A stretch of 64,000 nt of DNA, from positions 62,001 to 126,000 of the forward strand of contig JAEVEX010000049.1 in assembly GCA_016842085.1 (NCBI GenBank), written 5' to 3'. The notes under the pieces were generated by a model. That model was not told where the DNA came from. It saw only the letters and a program-made list of their open reading frames with translations, and did no database searches. Below are positions 17,136 to 26,907 of this stretch, piece by piece; the stretch's first letter is position 1, and each line of letters starts with the position of its first letter. This DNA is from Candidatus Thermoflexus tengchongensis. GTDB lineage: Bacteria; Chloroflexota; Anaerolineae; Thermoflexales; Thermoflexaceae. Both the position numbers and the translations under genes were made by a program.

Positions 17136-17552
17136 ATGGGTGCCTGCATCTTCTGTGCCATCGTGGCGCGCCGGCAGCCGGCGGAGATCGTCTACGAAGA
17201 CGAGCGGACGATGGCTTTCCTGGACATCAACCCGGCGAACCCGGGTCACACCCTGGTCATCCCCAAGCGCCATGCGGAGACCGTTTTCGACATCGATGAA
17301 GAGGACGCCGCGGCCGTGATGCGCACGGCGGTCCGGGTGGCCCGGGCGATCCGCCAGGCGCTGGCCCCGGATGGCCTGAACCTGGTGCAGAGCAACGGGC
17401 GGGCGGGGGGTCAGGAGATTTTCCATCTTCATGTTCACGTGATCCCCCGATGGGTGGGGGATGGGCTCCGATTGGCCCGGCCGCCGGTGGTGCGCCGGGA
17501 GCGCCCGCTCCCCGAGGTCGCGGCGGAGATCCGTCGGGCGCTGGGAGGATAG
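17136..17552 (+). CDS. HIT family nucleotide hydrolase/transferase
   Basis: This 138-residue histidine-triad protein carries the active-site motif 'FHLHVHVIPRW' (His-x-His-x-His, about 96-106). It also has an N-terminal zinc-type Cys pair 'CIFCAIV' and 'NPGHTLVIPKRHAETVFDID'. Members of this group (Hint/HinT) hydrolyse adenosine phosphoramidates and AMP-lysine adducts. The start at 17136 is fixed by GGGAGGAG 5 bp upstream. Confidence 0.92.
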   Translation: MGACIFCAIVARRQPAEIVYEDERTMAFLDINPANPGHTLVIPKRHAETVFDIDEEDAAAVMRTAVRVARAIRQALAPDGLNLVQSNGRAGGQEIFHLHVHVIPRWVGDGLRLARPPVVRRERPLPEVAAEIRRALGG

Positions 17553-17666
17553 CGGTAGCCCCCATTCCTTCTGGAGGAATTCATGGCATCCCTGTAAAGA
17601 GGTTGAGAAGGCATGGAAGGTGCCATTCCGGGCAATAGATGCTCTTCGCCTTCCAGGAGGACGGGA

Positions 17667-18278
17667 ATGCGCCGTCATGCTGTTTTTCTGGGGATGGCAT
17701 GGCTGCTAACGCTCGCGCTCGGTTGTGCCGTGACCGCCCCGGGGCCTCAAGCTGGAACCCCGCGCGCGGTACCCACTCCGAGCCCTGCGGGGTCGCCCGT
17801 CCCCGAAAGCGGGCTTCCGGATCTGCGCCTTCGGAGCCCCGCTTTCGCGGAGGGAGAAGCGATCCCCCGCGAATACACCTGTGATGGGCCGGACCGCTCG
17901 CCTCCGTTGCGCTGGGAGCTCCCTCCACCGGGTGCCCGAAGCCTGGCCCTGATCATGGACGATCCCGATGCGCCCGGTGGACGGTTCGTTCACTGGGTGC
18001 TGTATGCGATCCCGCCCGACCGGACGGAGCTGCCGGAGGGCATCCCGCAGGAGCCCGAAGTGGAGGGCATCGGGAAACAGGGGCGTAATGACTTTGGGCG
18101 CATGGGGTATGGGGGTCCATGCCCGCCTCCGGGACTCGCTCACCGGTATCGGTTCGTCCTCTACGCCCTCGACAGCGTCCCGGAGCTCCCTCCAGGGGCC
18201 AGCCCGGCCCAGGTGGAACAGGCGCTGCATGGGCATGTGCGGGCTGTTGGGCGTCTCACCGGGCGGTATGGACGATGA
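17667..18278 (+). CDS. YbhB/YbcL-type PEBP-like lipoprotein
   Basis: This 203-residue protein starts at ATG 17667, with AGGAGG 6 bp upstream. A hydrophobic leader ending 'LALGC' (Cys about 20) looks like a lipoprotein signal, followed by a Pro/Ser-rich linker. The domain from about 50 has 'YTCDGPDRSPPLRWELPPPG' and 'ALIMDDPDAPGGRFVHWVLY', the phosphate-binding signature of the phosphatidylethanolamine-binding/Raf-kinase-inhibitor family. It also has 'GYGGPCPPPGLAHRYRFVLY'. The bacterial role is unclear. The histidine kinase follows after 12 bp. Confidence 0.9.
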   Translation: MRRHAVFLGMAWLLTLALGCAVTAPGPQAGTPRAVPTPSPAGSPVPESGLPDLRLRSPAFAEGEAIPREYTCDGPDRSPPLRWELPPPGARSLALIMDDPDAPGGRFVHWVLYAIPPDRTELPEGIPQEPEVEGIGKQGRNDFGRMGYGGPCPPPGLAHRYRFVLYALDSVPELPPGASPAQVEQALHGHVRAVGRLTGRYGR

Positions 18279-18290
18279 GGGAAGCGTCGG

Positions 18291-19379
18291 ATGTGGACGG
18301 TGGACCTGCGGCTGGTGTGGCTCGCTCTGGCCCTCCTCCTGACGCTGGCCTTTATGCTGGGCCAATGGTCCGCTCGGGAATCCGCCCGGCGCGCCTTTTT
18401 ACAGATGGATCGGGCATCGCTCGGTTTCCTGCGGGTGCGCCCGGATGGGCGCTACGATGAGGCCAGCCCGCTCGCGCGCCAGTGGCTGGGGCTTCCGGAG
18501 GCCTCGGGCTTTCTGCCGGATGCGGAATGGCGGCCCTTCCTGGAGGAAGATGTTCGAGCGGCGCAGGCCAGTGGAGCGGGGCGTTCCCGTTTCCTGGCCC
18601 TCGCCGGAGGCCAGTCCCTGCGCTGGTGGATCGTTCCCGTGGGAGATGCCCTCTGGGTCCTGGTGGCGGATGCAGGGGAAGGCTATCGGAGCATGCAGAT
18701 GCTGCGCCGCCTGTTGGCCGGGCTGGCCCACGAGCTTCGAACGCCCCTGGCGACCATGCTGACCCATCTGGAAGTCCTCAAACTCCCCGCGCTCGCTCCG
18801 GAAATCCGTTCCCAGTCCATGCGCATCCTGGAGGAGGAAACCCGTCGCATGCTCCGTATGGTCCACGGCGTGCTGGAGCTGGGTCGTCTGACCAGCGGGG
18901 AGCCGCTGATCGTTCATCCCCTCTCCATCGTAGCCGTGGCGGAGGCCGCCATCGCAGAGAAGCTCCCGGAGGCTCAGGCCCGCCAGCAATCCCTGAGCCT
19001 TGAAGCGGAGGAAGGATTGCCGCTGGTTCAGGGGGACGCGGATCGGCTGAAGCAGGTCTTCCTGAACCTGCTGGATAATGCCATCCGCTATAGCCGACCC
19101 GGCGATCGCATCCTCGTTTCCCTCCGATCCGTCCCCGAAGGCGTGCGGTGTGAAGTGAGCGACACCGGCCCGGGGATCCCCGCCGAGCATCTTCCCTATG
19201 TCACTGAGCCGTTTTATCGGGGGGAAGCCCCCGAGGCCACCGGAGCCGGGCTGGGGCTGGCTATCGTGGCCGAGATCCTCCGCCAGCACGGATCCAGCCT
19301 GGAGATCGAGAGCCGGGTCGAGGGAGAAACCGGCACATGGATCCGGTTCACGCTGCCCGCATGGCGGGGGAGCGAATGA
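18291..19379 (+). CDS. PhoR-like sensor histidine kinase
   Basis: This 362-residue kinase has one N-terminal membrane helix (about 8-25). A PAS-like region of about 90 residues follows ('GFLRVRPDGRYDEASPLARQ'). The H-box is 'LAHELRTPLATML', with phospho-acceptor His at about 147. The ATPase domain shows N-box 'NLLDNAIRYSRPGD', G1 'DTGPGIP' and G2 'GAGLGLAIVAEILRQHGS'. No response regulator is adjacent; the only one in the window is NarL-type, 7.5 kb away, and not the usual partner class for this kinase type. The stop overlaps the next ATG, so the downstream exported protein is translationally coupled and may be functionally related. Confidence 0.92.
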   Translation: MWTVDLRLVWLALALLLTLAFMLGQWSARESARRAFLQMDRASLGFLRVRPDGRYDEASPLARQWLGLPEASGFLPDAEWRPFLEEDVRAAQASGAGRSRFLALAGGQSLRWWIVPVGDALWVLVADAGEGYRSMQMLRRLLAGLAHELRTPLATMLTHLEVLKLPALAPEIRSQSMRILEEETRRMLRMVHGVLELGRLTSGEPLIVHPLSIVAVAEAAIAEKLPEAQARQQSLSLEAEEGLPLVQGDADRLKQVFLNLLDNAIRYSRPGDRILVSLRSVPEGVRCEVSDTGPGIPAEHLPYVTEPFYRGEAPEATGAGLGLAIVAEILRQHGSSLEIESRVEGETGTWIRFTLPAWRGSE

Positions 19380-20836
19380 AAGGTCCGTGGTTTTCTTTGT
19401 GGCGTCGCTGGCGCGGCTGGATGATCCTCGCAGGGTTGCTCCTGCTGCTGGGGATTCTGGCCCCATCGGGGGAAGTGACGCTGCGCATCGGGCCGAAGCG
19501 CGAGGGGCCATGGCCTCAGTTCCGGGTGATCCCATCCGCGCCCCGGCCCGGCGATCCGGTGATCGTGGAGGTTCAGGATCGGGTTCCGTGGGGCCATATC
19601 CTGCTTACGGTCAACGGGGAGCCCGCCGCGCTAGAGCGAATCGAAGCCCGGCCAGAGCTCATGCTCTGGCGCTGGGTCTGGCGCTTCCCGATGCCTGCCG
19701 GATCGGTGACCGTAGCGTTCTATCGAGACTGCCATGAGGGATGCCGGCTGCGGGGGCGCCTCGCGCTCGGAGATCCCGAGCCCACCCCTGCACCCCTCGC
19801 CATCCCCACCAAGCTGGGCCTGGTCTTTCCGCACCCTGAGCGAGACTGGAAGGGGCGCGCTGGATGGGCCGTGGAGCTGACCTACGCGCAACGAGCGGAG
19901 GACCCGGATTGGGGAATCAACGCCCTGGCCGCCCGCGTCGCCCGGCATCAGCGCCGCGGCCTGCGGGTCCTGGTGCGGGTGGATTACGACCGGGGGCAGA
20001 CCCTTCCCCCTCCCGGGGATCTGGAAGGGCTAACGCGCTATCTGCGCTATCTGGAGCGCCTGGGCCGGGACGAACGGCTCCAGGGGGTTTACGCCTATTT
20101 CCTGGGGAGTGGCCCCAACGAGGCCCTGAGCAACCGCATGAGCCCCGATCGTCCGATCTCCCCGGCCTGGTATGCCCGGGTCTTCAACGGCTACGGCGAA
20201 TCACCGGTCCGCACCGACAACGCGGCCGCGGTCCTCCGGGCGGCGAACCCCCAGGCGCGTCTCCTGGTGGGGCCGGTGCGGCCCTATGTTCGGGATCAGG
20301 ATGGGGAACGACGGCACCGCGTGGATGTCCCCTGGCTGAACTACTTCAACACCCTGGTGGCCTTCATCGATGAAACCACACGGGCGAGGGCGGCGATGGG
20401 GCAGTGGAACCCCGGCCCGGATGGCTTCGCCCTGCACGTGCCTGGACGGCCGGAGGCGGCCCGCGCCGCGGGCTATCCGGAGGCGGAGGAGCCGCGTCTG
20501 GATCTTCGGGACGCGATGGGGGCGCGGGTCGGATTCCAGGCGCTGTATGACTGGCTGGAGATCATCAACGCATATCCCTCGACCCGCGGGCGGCCTGTTT
20601 ACATCACATCGTCCAACACCTACACACCGGATGAAGGCGTTACCCCGGCGCACAACTATCCGCGGGGATGGTTAACGGCGGCATGGTCTGTGGTCGCGGG
20701 GGAGCCCCAGGTGGAGGCCTTCTGCTGGTTTCTGGACTGGGATCCCCAGTGGGCCGATTTCAGCCTGTGGCAGGGGAAAGGACGCCTGCGGGATGCCGCC
20801 GCGGAGTTCGAAGCCCTGCTGGGCCATGAGCCATAA
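19376..20836 (+). CDS. Membrane-anchored protein with glycosidase-like (TIM-barrel-type) domain
   Basis: This 486-residue protein's start ATG overlaps the kinase stop (ATGA). A short basic N-terminus and one transmembrane helix (about 15-30) would anchor an extracytoplasmic domain. Beyond a beta-rich segment, residues about 150-480 contain 'LRVLVRVDYDRGQTLPP', 'YAYFLGSGPNEALS' and 'VEAFCWFLDWDPQWADF'. The strand/loop rhythm and Asn-Glu pair recall clan-A glycoside hydrolases, but I do not recognise a specific family. It could be a non-catalytic sensor partner of the kinase, given the coupling. Fold assignment is tentative. Confidence 0.6.
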   Translation: MKGPWFSLWRRWRGWMILAGLLLLLGILAPSGEVTLRIGPKREGPWPQFRVIPSAPRPGDPVIVEVQDRVPWGHILLTVNGEPAALERIEARPELMLWRWVWRFPMPAGSVTVAFYRDCHEGCRLRGRLALGDPEPTPAPLAIPTKLGLVFPHPERDWKGRAGWAVELTYAQRAEDPDWGINALAARVARHQRRGLRVLVRVDYDRGQTLPPPGDLEGLTRYLRYLERLGRDERLQGVYAYFLGSGPNEALSNRMSPDRPISPAWYARVFNGYGESPVRTDNAAAVLRAANPQARLLVGPVRPYVRDQDGERRHRVDVPWLNYFNTLVAFIDETTRARAAMGQWNPGPDGFALHVPGRPEAARAAGYPEAEEPRLDLRDAMGARVGFQALYDWLEIINAYPSTRGRPVYITSSNTYTPDEGVTPAHNYPRGWLTAAWSVVAGEPQVEAFCWFLDWDPQWADFSLWQGKGRLRDAAAEFEALLGHEP

Positions 20837-20911
20837 GGGAAGCGCGTGAACATGACGGATCTTCCTTGAGAGACTCATGGACTGTGGGAAGGGGAGAGCC
20901 ACCTCGTCTGT

Positions 20912-21553
20912 TCAGCCGGATCCCGGTCGACCCAGCCCCGATCGCCGGATCAGACATCCGGCGGTTTGATCGTGCACCCAGAAGAGCGCGGCACTCGCAG
21001 CGATGAACACCGTGGCGATGATGCCCCACCACAGGGCCATACGAACAGGTGCGGGAACCGACGAGAAACAATCCAGACCCGGGCACAGGCGCCCAATCAG
21101 AGAAGCGCTTGTCCAGAGGATAAAGCCGCCCGCGATCCAGCTGAGCGCCGTCACCGCGGCCCATCCCACGGCCTTCCATAAAAGCACAGGCCGTGAACCG
21201 TAGATTCCCCAAATCAGCCCCATGGTCCATCCGAATAACAGAAACTGGAACATCGGATCCAGGCTGGCTGGGGGAGAAATCTGCAGGAGACCATGCAAGC
21301 TGAGCCACAACGCATCACTGACCCCTCCACTCAACATCCCAGCTCCGATACCCCCAACCCACCCCCATCGAGATCGCAGACAATCGGAGTGGAAGCTCCG
21401 TCGTTCCTCCAGCCAGCCCCACGCTCCACCAACTCCAGCCCAGTAAATCATCCTAAACAGTGAAGGATGAAGGCCAAAAAGCGAAATGATATTCCATGCA
21501 ATATCACGCCACAACCACCAGAATATACCGAAATAAATAATTTTTGGTTCCAT
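20912..21553 (-). CDS. Hypothetical polytopic membrane protein
   Basis: This 213-residue, Trp- and Gly-rich protein has about five hydrophobic helices, for example '[12 protein letters not shown]', '[18 protein letters not shown]', '[20 protein letters not shown]' and '[20 protein letters not shown]'. No family is recognised. It is followed 15 bp upstream by a secreted-protein gene on the same strand. A similar pairing of a membrane protein with a small secreted protein recurs at 34.7-36.0 kb. Function unknown. Confidence 0.7.
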   Translation of the reverse strand: MEPKIIYFGIFWWLWRDIAWNIISLFGLHPSLFRMIYWAGVGGAWGWLEERRSFHSDCLRSRWGWVGGIGAGMLSGGVSDALWLSLHGLLQISPPASLDPMFQFLLFGWTMGLIWGIYGSRPVLLWKAVGWAAVTALSWIAGGFILWTSASLIGRLCPGLDCFSSVPAPVRMALWWGIIATVFIAASAALFWVHDQTAGCLIRRSGLGRPGSG

Positions 21554-21568
21554 ATCTCCTCCGCATGT

Positions 21569-22036
21569 TTATTGGTGCAAATAAACCGCGTTCATTAAAG
21601 AAGAAAGCGGCGACAAATCGATTAACGTTCCAACACAAACATGAACTTTATCCCAGGTATATGAATATCCTTTTAGAGCGGATGGCCCAAACCACTGGAT
21701 CAAAGGATCCTCAGAATAATATCTTAAGCTGTCCGGATTCTGACTGTAGCTCATGTTATAGACCATTGTATAATCTATATCAGGGTCATTATCGCAGTAA
21801 TATTGGCCATGATAGTAATAAGATGGATACTTCTTGTTCGTGCCTCCTGGCTCTTTTTCGATCATTTGAGCCCATAGCCATCCTCCTCCGCCGCCGGGAT
21901 CCTCGGCCATCGGTCCAGGGGAAGAGGGGGAAGGTAGGTCTGCCCGGGCAGGAGGTAAAGGAGCCAGACCTGCAACCCCGAGGCCTGTCAGAAGGATCCA
22001 CTGGGCGATCTTCTTCGTATACCATAGGCCTCCCAT
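21569..22036 (-). CDS. Hypothetical secreted protein
   Basis: This 155-residue protein starts at ATG 22036. The signal peptide is '[20 protein letters not shown]' with an Ala-x-Ala-like site. After a Pro/Gly linker the mature part is Tyr- and Asp-rich ('[20 protein letters not shown]') and ends at about 'NAVYLHQ'. Codon use is more AT-rich than the flanking metabolic genes, as for the other small secreted genes in 21-34 kb. No family is recognised. The 257-bp gap to zwf is divergent. Confidence 0.6.
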   Translation of the reverse strand: MGGLWYTKKIAQWILLTGLGVAGLAPLPPARADLPSPSSPGPMAEDPGGGGGWLWAQMIEKEPGGTNKKYPSYYYHGQYYCDNDPDIDYTMVYNMSYSQNPDSLRYYSEDPLIQWFGPSALKGYSYTWDKVHVCVGTLIDLSPLSSLMNAVYLHQ

Positions 22037-22293
22037 CGGATTCCTCCCATCCCTGGAGTTATGGGGATCTATTTCCATCTTATCTTTTGCCTTTCAATTC
22101 CACCACGGGATTTTCCCCAGGGCCCCCCTGTGGCTTTCCCGAGGGGGCGTTGGGGAACTCCCCGGGGATCGTTCGACAGGCCGGGCGCACGGTGGGGAGG
22201 GCCATGGGCGGGGCTCCTGGCGATGGCGGATGGGTGCAGGATGCCGGATTCCCCGTTATCATGTCCCGTAAAGCTCGGATCTTGGGGGCCGGG

Positions 22294-23820
22294 ATGACTC
22301 CACACATGTCCTATCCGCCGATCGCTTTGATTCTCTTCGGCGCCAGCGGCGACCTGGTCTGGCGCAAGCTGGCCCCGGCCCTCTTCGACCTCTACCGCGA
22401 CGGCTGGCTGCCGGCGCGCTGGGCGATTATCGGCATCGCGCGGAGCCCGATGGACGACGCGTCCTTCCGCGCCCGTCTTCTGGACGGCGTCCAGCGCTTT
22501 GCCCGCCATCGCCTCGATGAATCCGCCTGGACGAGCTTCGCGGAACGCCTTTTCTATCTGCGGGGCGATTACGATGACCCCACCCTCTATGCCGCCCTCA
22601 GCCAGCGGCTCCAGACCATGGATGGCGCGGACCCGGAGGCGACCCATCATATCTTCTATCTGGCGGTTCCTCCGGGCGTCACGGAGACCATCGTGGACCA
22701 TCTGAGCGCGGCCGGCCTGGTGCGGGATCCCTCGCGCCACCGCGTGGTGATCGAGAAGCCCTTCGGTCACGACCTGCCTTCCGCCCGCCGGCTCAACGCG
22801 CGCCTGCGCCAGTTTCTGACGGAAAGCCAGGTCTACCGCCTGGACCACTACCTGGGCAAGGACACGGTCCAGAACATCCTGGCCCTGCGCTTCGCCAACG
22901 CCTTCTTCGAGCCGGTGTGGAACCGCCAGTATATCGATCATGTGCAGATCACCGTCGCCGAGACCGTGGGGGTCGAGCACCGGGGCGGCTACTATGACCA
23001 GACCGGCGCCCTCCGCGATATGGTCCAGAGCCACCTCCTCCAGCTCCTCTGCCTGATCGCGATGGAGCCCCCGGTCTCCCTCACCCCGGAGGAGATCCAC
23101 CACAAGAAGCTCGAGGTGCTCCGGGCCATCCGCCCCATCCCGGGGGACCAGGTGGATGTTTACGCCGTGCGCGGCCAGTATGGGCGAGGCCGCCTGGATG
23201 GGGAGGAGGTCCCTGCCTATCGGGAGGAGCCCGGGGTGGATCCACGTTCGAACACCGAGACTTACGTGGCCCTCAAGCTCTTCGTGGACAACTGGCGCTG
23301 GCAGGGGGTGCCCTTTTACCTGCGCACCGGGAAGCGCCTCCCGGTCCGGGCCTCGGAGGTCTCCATCACCTTTCGGCCGGTGCCCCATCGGGCCTTCCCC
23401 GAGTCCGCCGTCCGCTCCTGGCAGCCCAACCGGTTGATCCTCCGCCTGCAGCCTGCGGAGGGCGTCCTCTTCCGCTTCCAGGCCAAGGTCCCGGGCCCGG
23501 TGATGCGGCTGCAGCCGGTGGATATGCATTTCCTGTATGAGGAGATGTTCGGGAACCGTCCGCCGGAAGCGTATGAGACGCTGCTCCTGGATCTCATCCG
23601 CGGGGACACTACCCAATCCCTGGAGGCGGCGTGGGTGGAGGCCGCCTGGGAGGTGATCCAGCCCATCCTGGAGGCCTGGGCGGCCCGGCCGCCTGCGGAT
23701 TTCCCCAACTACCCGGCCGGCACCTGGGGCCCGCCGGCAGCGGAGGAGCTGATCGCCCGGGACGGCCGATCCTGGGATCTCCCTACCATCCTGGATCCCG
23801 TGGGAGCGACGCCCGGATGA
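22294..23820 (+). CDS. zwf: Glucose-6-phosphate 1-dehydrogenase
   Basis: This 508-residue enzyme catalyses the first step of the oxidative pentose phosphate pathway. The NADP fold '[20 protein letters not shown]' is at about 9-28. The substrate and catalytic signature '[20 protein letters not shown]' has the Lys and following residues intact. '[18 protein letters not shown]' and '[15 protein letters not shown]' complete the family pattern. The start ATG 22294 was chosen for family length; an ATG at 22306 is possible. Its stop overlaps the 6-phosphogluconolactonase start by ATGA, giving a two-gene operon that converts glucose-6-phosphate to 6-phosphogluconate. Confidence 0.97.
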   Translation: MTPHMSYPPIALILFGASGDLVWRKLAPALFDLYRDGWLPARWAIIGIARSPMDDASFRARLLDGVQRFARHRLDESAWTSFAERLFYLRGDYDDPTLYAALSQRLQTMDGADPEATHHIFYLAVPPGVTETIVDHLSAAGLVRDPSRHRVVIEKPFGHDLPSARRLNARLRQFLTESQVYRLDHYLGKDTVQNILALRFANAFFEPVWNRQYIDHVQITVAETVGVEHRGGYYDQTGALRDMVQSHLLQLLCLIAMEPPVSLTPEEIHHKKLEVLRAIRPIPGDQVDVYAVRGQYGRGRLDGEEVPAYREEPGVDPRSNTETYVALKLFVDNWRWQGVPFYLRTGKRLPVRASEVSITFRPVPHRAFPESAVRSWQPNRLILRLQPAEGVLFRFQAKVPGPVMRLQPVDMHFLYEEMFGNRPPEAYETLLLDLIRGDTTQSLEAAWVEAAWEVIQPILEAWAARPPADFPNYPAGTWGPPAAEELIARDGRSWDLPTILDPVGATPG

Positions 23821-24539
23821 TCCGCGTCTTCCCCGATGCGGAGGCGCTGAGCCGGGCCGCGGCGGCCCTCTTCGCCCGCGCCGCGCAGCGCGCCGCCCGG
23901 CGCGCCGGACGGTTCGTCGTGGCCCTTGCCGGGGGCCAGACTCCCCGTCGGGCCTATGAATGGCTGGCCCACCTGGAATGCCAGGGAACGGTCCCCTGGG
24001 AGGCGGTGCACGTCTTCTGGGGGGATGAGCGCTGCGTGCCCTTCGAGGATCCCCGGAGCAACGCCCGGATGGCGCACGAGGCCATGTTGCAGCATGTTCC
24101 TATTCCACCCCACCAGATCCATCCCATCCGGTGCGAGGGGGATCCGGAGGCGGCCGCCGATCGCTATGAGGCCGTGTTGCGGGCGTTTTTCCGGGAAGCG
24201 CCCCCGCAGTTCGATCTGATCCTCCTGGGCCTGGGGGAGGACGGCCATACGGCTTCCCTTTTCCCCTTTCATCCGGCGGTGACGGAGCAGAGGCGCTGGG
24301 TGGCCGCCGTGCCGGAAGCGGATCCCCCGCGGGTGACCCTGACGCTGCCGATCCTGAACCAGGCGCATCGGGTGGTCTTCCTGGTGGCCGGGGCGCGCAA
24401 AGCGGAGATCCTGCGGACCGTGTGGGAGGGACCTTTCGATCCCCTCCGCTGGCCCGCGCAGGGGGTCCGCCCGGGCCCCGGGCGGATCCTGTGGATGGTG
24501 GACGCCGAAGCGGCGGCCGGGCTTTCCCGGATCCGGTAG
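23817..24539 (+). CDS. pgl: 6-phosphogluconolactonase
   Basis: This 240-residue enzyme of the DevB/SOL glucosamine-6-phosphate isomerase-like family has '[18 protein letters not shown]', '[20 protein letters not shown]', '[18 protein letters not shown]' (His of the active site) and '[19 protein letters not shown]'. It hydrolyses 6-phosphogluconolactone made by the coupled upstream zwf product. The start overlaps the zwf stop. Confidence 0.96.
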   Translation: MIRVFPDAEALSRAAAALFARAAQRAARRAGRFVVALAGGQTPRRAYEWLAHLECQGTVPWEAVHVFWGDERCVPFEDPRSNARMAHEAMLQHVPIPPHQIHPIRCEGDPEAAADRYEAVLRAFFREAPPQFDLILLGLGEDGHTASLFPFHPAVTEQRRWVAAVPEADPPRVTLTLPILNQAHRVVFLVAGARKAEILRTVWEGPFDPLRWPAQGVRPGPGRILWMVDAEAAAGLSRIR

Positions 24540-24686
24540 GGATCGGCCGCGCAACGACCAGCCAGCTGCCGGGCCATCTTTGTGGTCGCTTACTTGTTCC
24601 AGGACTGTAGCGGGCGCTAATCGTTGAAAGATCGCTATCAATACAAACCACTACGTTCCTTCGTTCTGAATACATTTTCGCGCCCT

Positions 24687-25094
24687 TTATCGCCTTTTCT
24701 CAGACAGCGATCCCTTGGCCCTATTCAGAATGATAGTTGCTAATGAAGGAAATAGGAATAAGAGTAACGTGATCCATACTCCCAACCACCGGAGGTGCTC
24801 CATTCTCCATTTGTTCAATCCAACCAAAATACTGATAACAGAAGCCAGAAACGCACAGAATAAGCTCATAAATTTCTTCATTATAAAGCTTGAAATGATA
24901 AAAAAGAATCCCCAAAGGATTATCAGAAGAAGTATGACATCTCCGATAATCCACTCAAAATGGCGCGGTGCTTTGAGTAGCATCACATCGTCATGAGCGA
25001 ACAGAAATATGAAATAGCTTCCAAAAACCAGAAAAATGATGGCACCATAGGCGCGCATCGCGACTTTGAGAAACTTGAAGGTGAGATTTTCCAT
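24687..25094 (-). CDS. Hypothetical membrane protein
   Basis: This 135-residue protein has four hydrophobic helices ('AIIFLVFGSYFIFLFAH', 'IGDVILLLIILWGFFFIIS', 'FMSLFCAFLASVISILVGL', 'LGVWITLLLFLFPSLATIIL'). The start at 25094 was chosen because GGAGG lies 8 bp upstream; the ATG at 25100 is too close. Base composition is clearly AT-richer than the chromosome around it. No family is recognised. It may be acquired DNA together with the secreted-protein gene upstream. Confidence 0.6.
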   Translation of the reverse strand: MENLTFKFLKVAMRAYGAIIFLVFGSYFIFLFAHDDVMLLKAPRHFEWIIGDVILLLIILWGFFFIISSFIMKKFMSLFCAFLASVISILVGLNKWRMEHLRWLGVWITLLLFLFPSLATIILNRAKGSLSEKRR

Positions 25095-25183
25095 TCTCAT
25101 TTCCTCCGAAATCCCGGTTGATTGACAAATCGCCCGGTCTCCCACCCTGCTTGAACATCCAGATTGGGCCGGGCTTCTAACCA

Positions 25184-25825
25184 CTATCGCAGTGGGTGGT
25201 CTGGCCAAGAACCTTCGGGAGAGTTATTGTCACAAGGGTTTACCCATTTGGGACAATGGCCTAACACCGCACATGCGAAGGCGTTGTAGCAAACCTCCCA
25301 CGATTCTGCACTATAGAAAGTCGCTGTAGCGCTATCCGGAATCTTGTAGGCGATACAACTTCCCCAGCTAGCCCGGTATATTCCATCCACATTCTGTTCT
25401 GGTGGTTGTGCCCAAATCAGAGAGTAGCCGTTTTCCGGCAAAACCGAGTACTTGGCTCCATTTTGGCCCGGATTAGAAAACGCCCACACCACCTTGCCTG
25501 GTCCCCAAATCGGGCGTATACATAGACTAACTCCTAGGGGCTGGGCTTGCTTCATAGATGCCACTACCTTAATCCTAATCCCGAGAAGTTTCGCCTTTTC
25601 GCTCTTCTCATTAGCAATCATTTTCTGTAATTCGTCCACAGAGACCTGATGGGAGGCAAGTAGATGGCTGTATTTTTCCCATAGCGCTATCAGCTCCGGG
25701 TCTTGTGTTACCTGACAATCAGAACTGGAAGGCAGTGGTCCTTGTGCTTGCACTGGATATGTCCAGGGACACTGTACTAACGCTAACAGGACAAGTAAGG
25801 TGGATAGCAAATTGGCCTTATACAT
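25184..25825 (-). CDS. Hypothetical secreted protein
   Basis: This 213-residue protein starts at ATG 25825. The signal peptide is 'LLSTLLVLLALVQCPW', with cleavage near 'PVQAQG'. The mature chain has a short helical region ('LASHQVSVDELQKMIANEKS') and a Cys-rich C-terminal half (at least six Cys) with 'GPGKVVWAFSNPGQNGAKYS'. AT-rich relative to core genes. No recognised domain. Confidence 0.55.
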   Translation of the reverse strand: MYKANLLSTLLVLLALVQCPWTYPVQAQGPLPSSSDCQVTQDPELIALWEKYSHLLASHQVSVDELQKMIANEKSEKAKLLGIRIKVVASMKQAQPLGVSLCIRPIWGPGKVVWAFSNPGQNGAKYSVLPENGYSLIWAQPPEQNVDGIYRASWGSCIAYKIPDSATATFYSAESWEVCYNAFACAVLGHCPKWVNPCDNNSPEGSWPDHPLR

Positions 25826-26003
25826 CCTAACCCCTTTATAGTTTGAGCTGATTTGAGTCTCGCGGTTCCTCATTCAATCAGTGGTATATCAAGGATATCA
25901 CGTCTTATGCCTACTGGCCCGTTAAGTTTGTATTCAGGAATCAGAACTGCCTATATACAGGGCATGTAGACTAAAAAATCGAGTTGACCGACTAATAGAT
26001 CTA

Positions 26004-26320
26004 AAATGCATGTTCATTAACATCACTGCTGCCGCAACCTTTGAGAACCTTTGAGAAATGGTAGATGATCTGTAAGTTCCACGGTGGAGGCTGGCTAGCA
26101 TAGACTGGACACCTGCAAACGGTCATAGGAGGTTCCCGCATCCGGATTATAATCCTCTTGTTCGAAACGATATTTCTTCCAGGGGAAGTTACTATAACCT
26201 GATAACCTGAATGTAATTCGCTGGCCCCCGACGGAGTCCAGAGATCATTGATGTCCCACTACGGGTAGGTGCTATTCCACCACTACCAGTTCCCCCAGTA
26301 TAGTTGTTCAGCTCCGATGG
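26004..26320 (-). pseudogene. Decayed paralogue of the secreted-protein gene at 31962
   Basis: Reading the minus strand across several frames recovers fragments such as 'NDLWTPSG', 'FEQEDYNPD' and 'QPPPWNLQ'. They line up in order with 'DDLWTPSG', 'FEQEAYNPG' and 'QPPTWNLP' of the intact protein at 31962-32585. Stops and frameshifts interrupt it and no start or signal peptide remains. It is a dead copy of a family still intact 6 kb away. Confidence 0.7.
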
Positions 26321-26900
26321 TGTATTCAACAATACCACAGATCAGATTGGCTGTCACTGTGGAAATCCACAGTTCTCATCCTGTGGTTTTCCGCAAATCG
26401 CCTGGAGGGTTTGTGTATGGGGGATATAGCGCTCTTGGATTATCCTCTCTAACATCACCGCAAAGCCCTTCGACTTCCGCCCGGACTCCAGATGGAGGTA
26501 GGAGTCACGCAGTTAAGGCGAAATCCAACCCCTTGAATGGCCATATATGAGGGTGACGATGAATTACCTGCCATTCATTAGGGGACGCACCTGCCAGCTG
26601 CGTAAGTGCTGAAGAACTGGTGGACCGCCGCCTCACCCGGGAATTGATAATCTCATACCGCATCTCCTGGGTGAGCCGCTCAATCTGGTTCGTGAGCCGA
26701 AGTTCGGGCCACAAGGTCTCCTACCGTTTCCCTCATCACCTCCCTTAAAATCGTTCACATGGTATCCTGGTCCAGGGGGTGCTCCCTTCGCGCCTTGGAT
26801 GCCCCCGCTTTCTACGCAAACTCCTTCCTTAACACGAACCATCCCATGGATAGAGGGATGGGACGATCTGTCAGACGCGTAACTCCTATCCGAAGCTGGT
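26321..26900. other. Gene-free stretch with a possible transposase 3' remnant
   Basis: No convincing gene is present. On the minus strand around 26580-26714, 'LRLTNQIERLTQEMR' resembles the Thr-Asn...Glu-Arg region near the C-terminus of mutator/IS256 transposases. It is short and not flanked by terminal inverted repeats. The remainder shows nothing I can name, and it lies upstream of a response regulator whose promoter I could not locate. Confidence 0.3.
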
Positions 26901-26907
26901 GAGCCGA

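Noticed and set aside
22069-23616. Minus-strand frame of 515 codons opposite zwf
   Set aside because: Antisense to a clear glucose-6-phosphate dehydrogenase.
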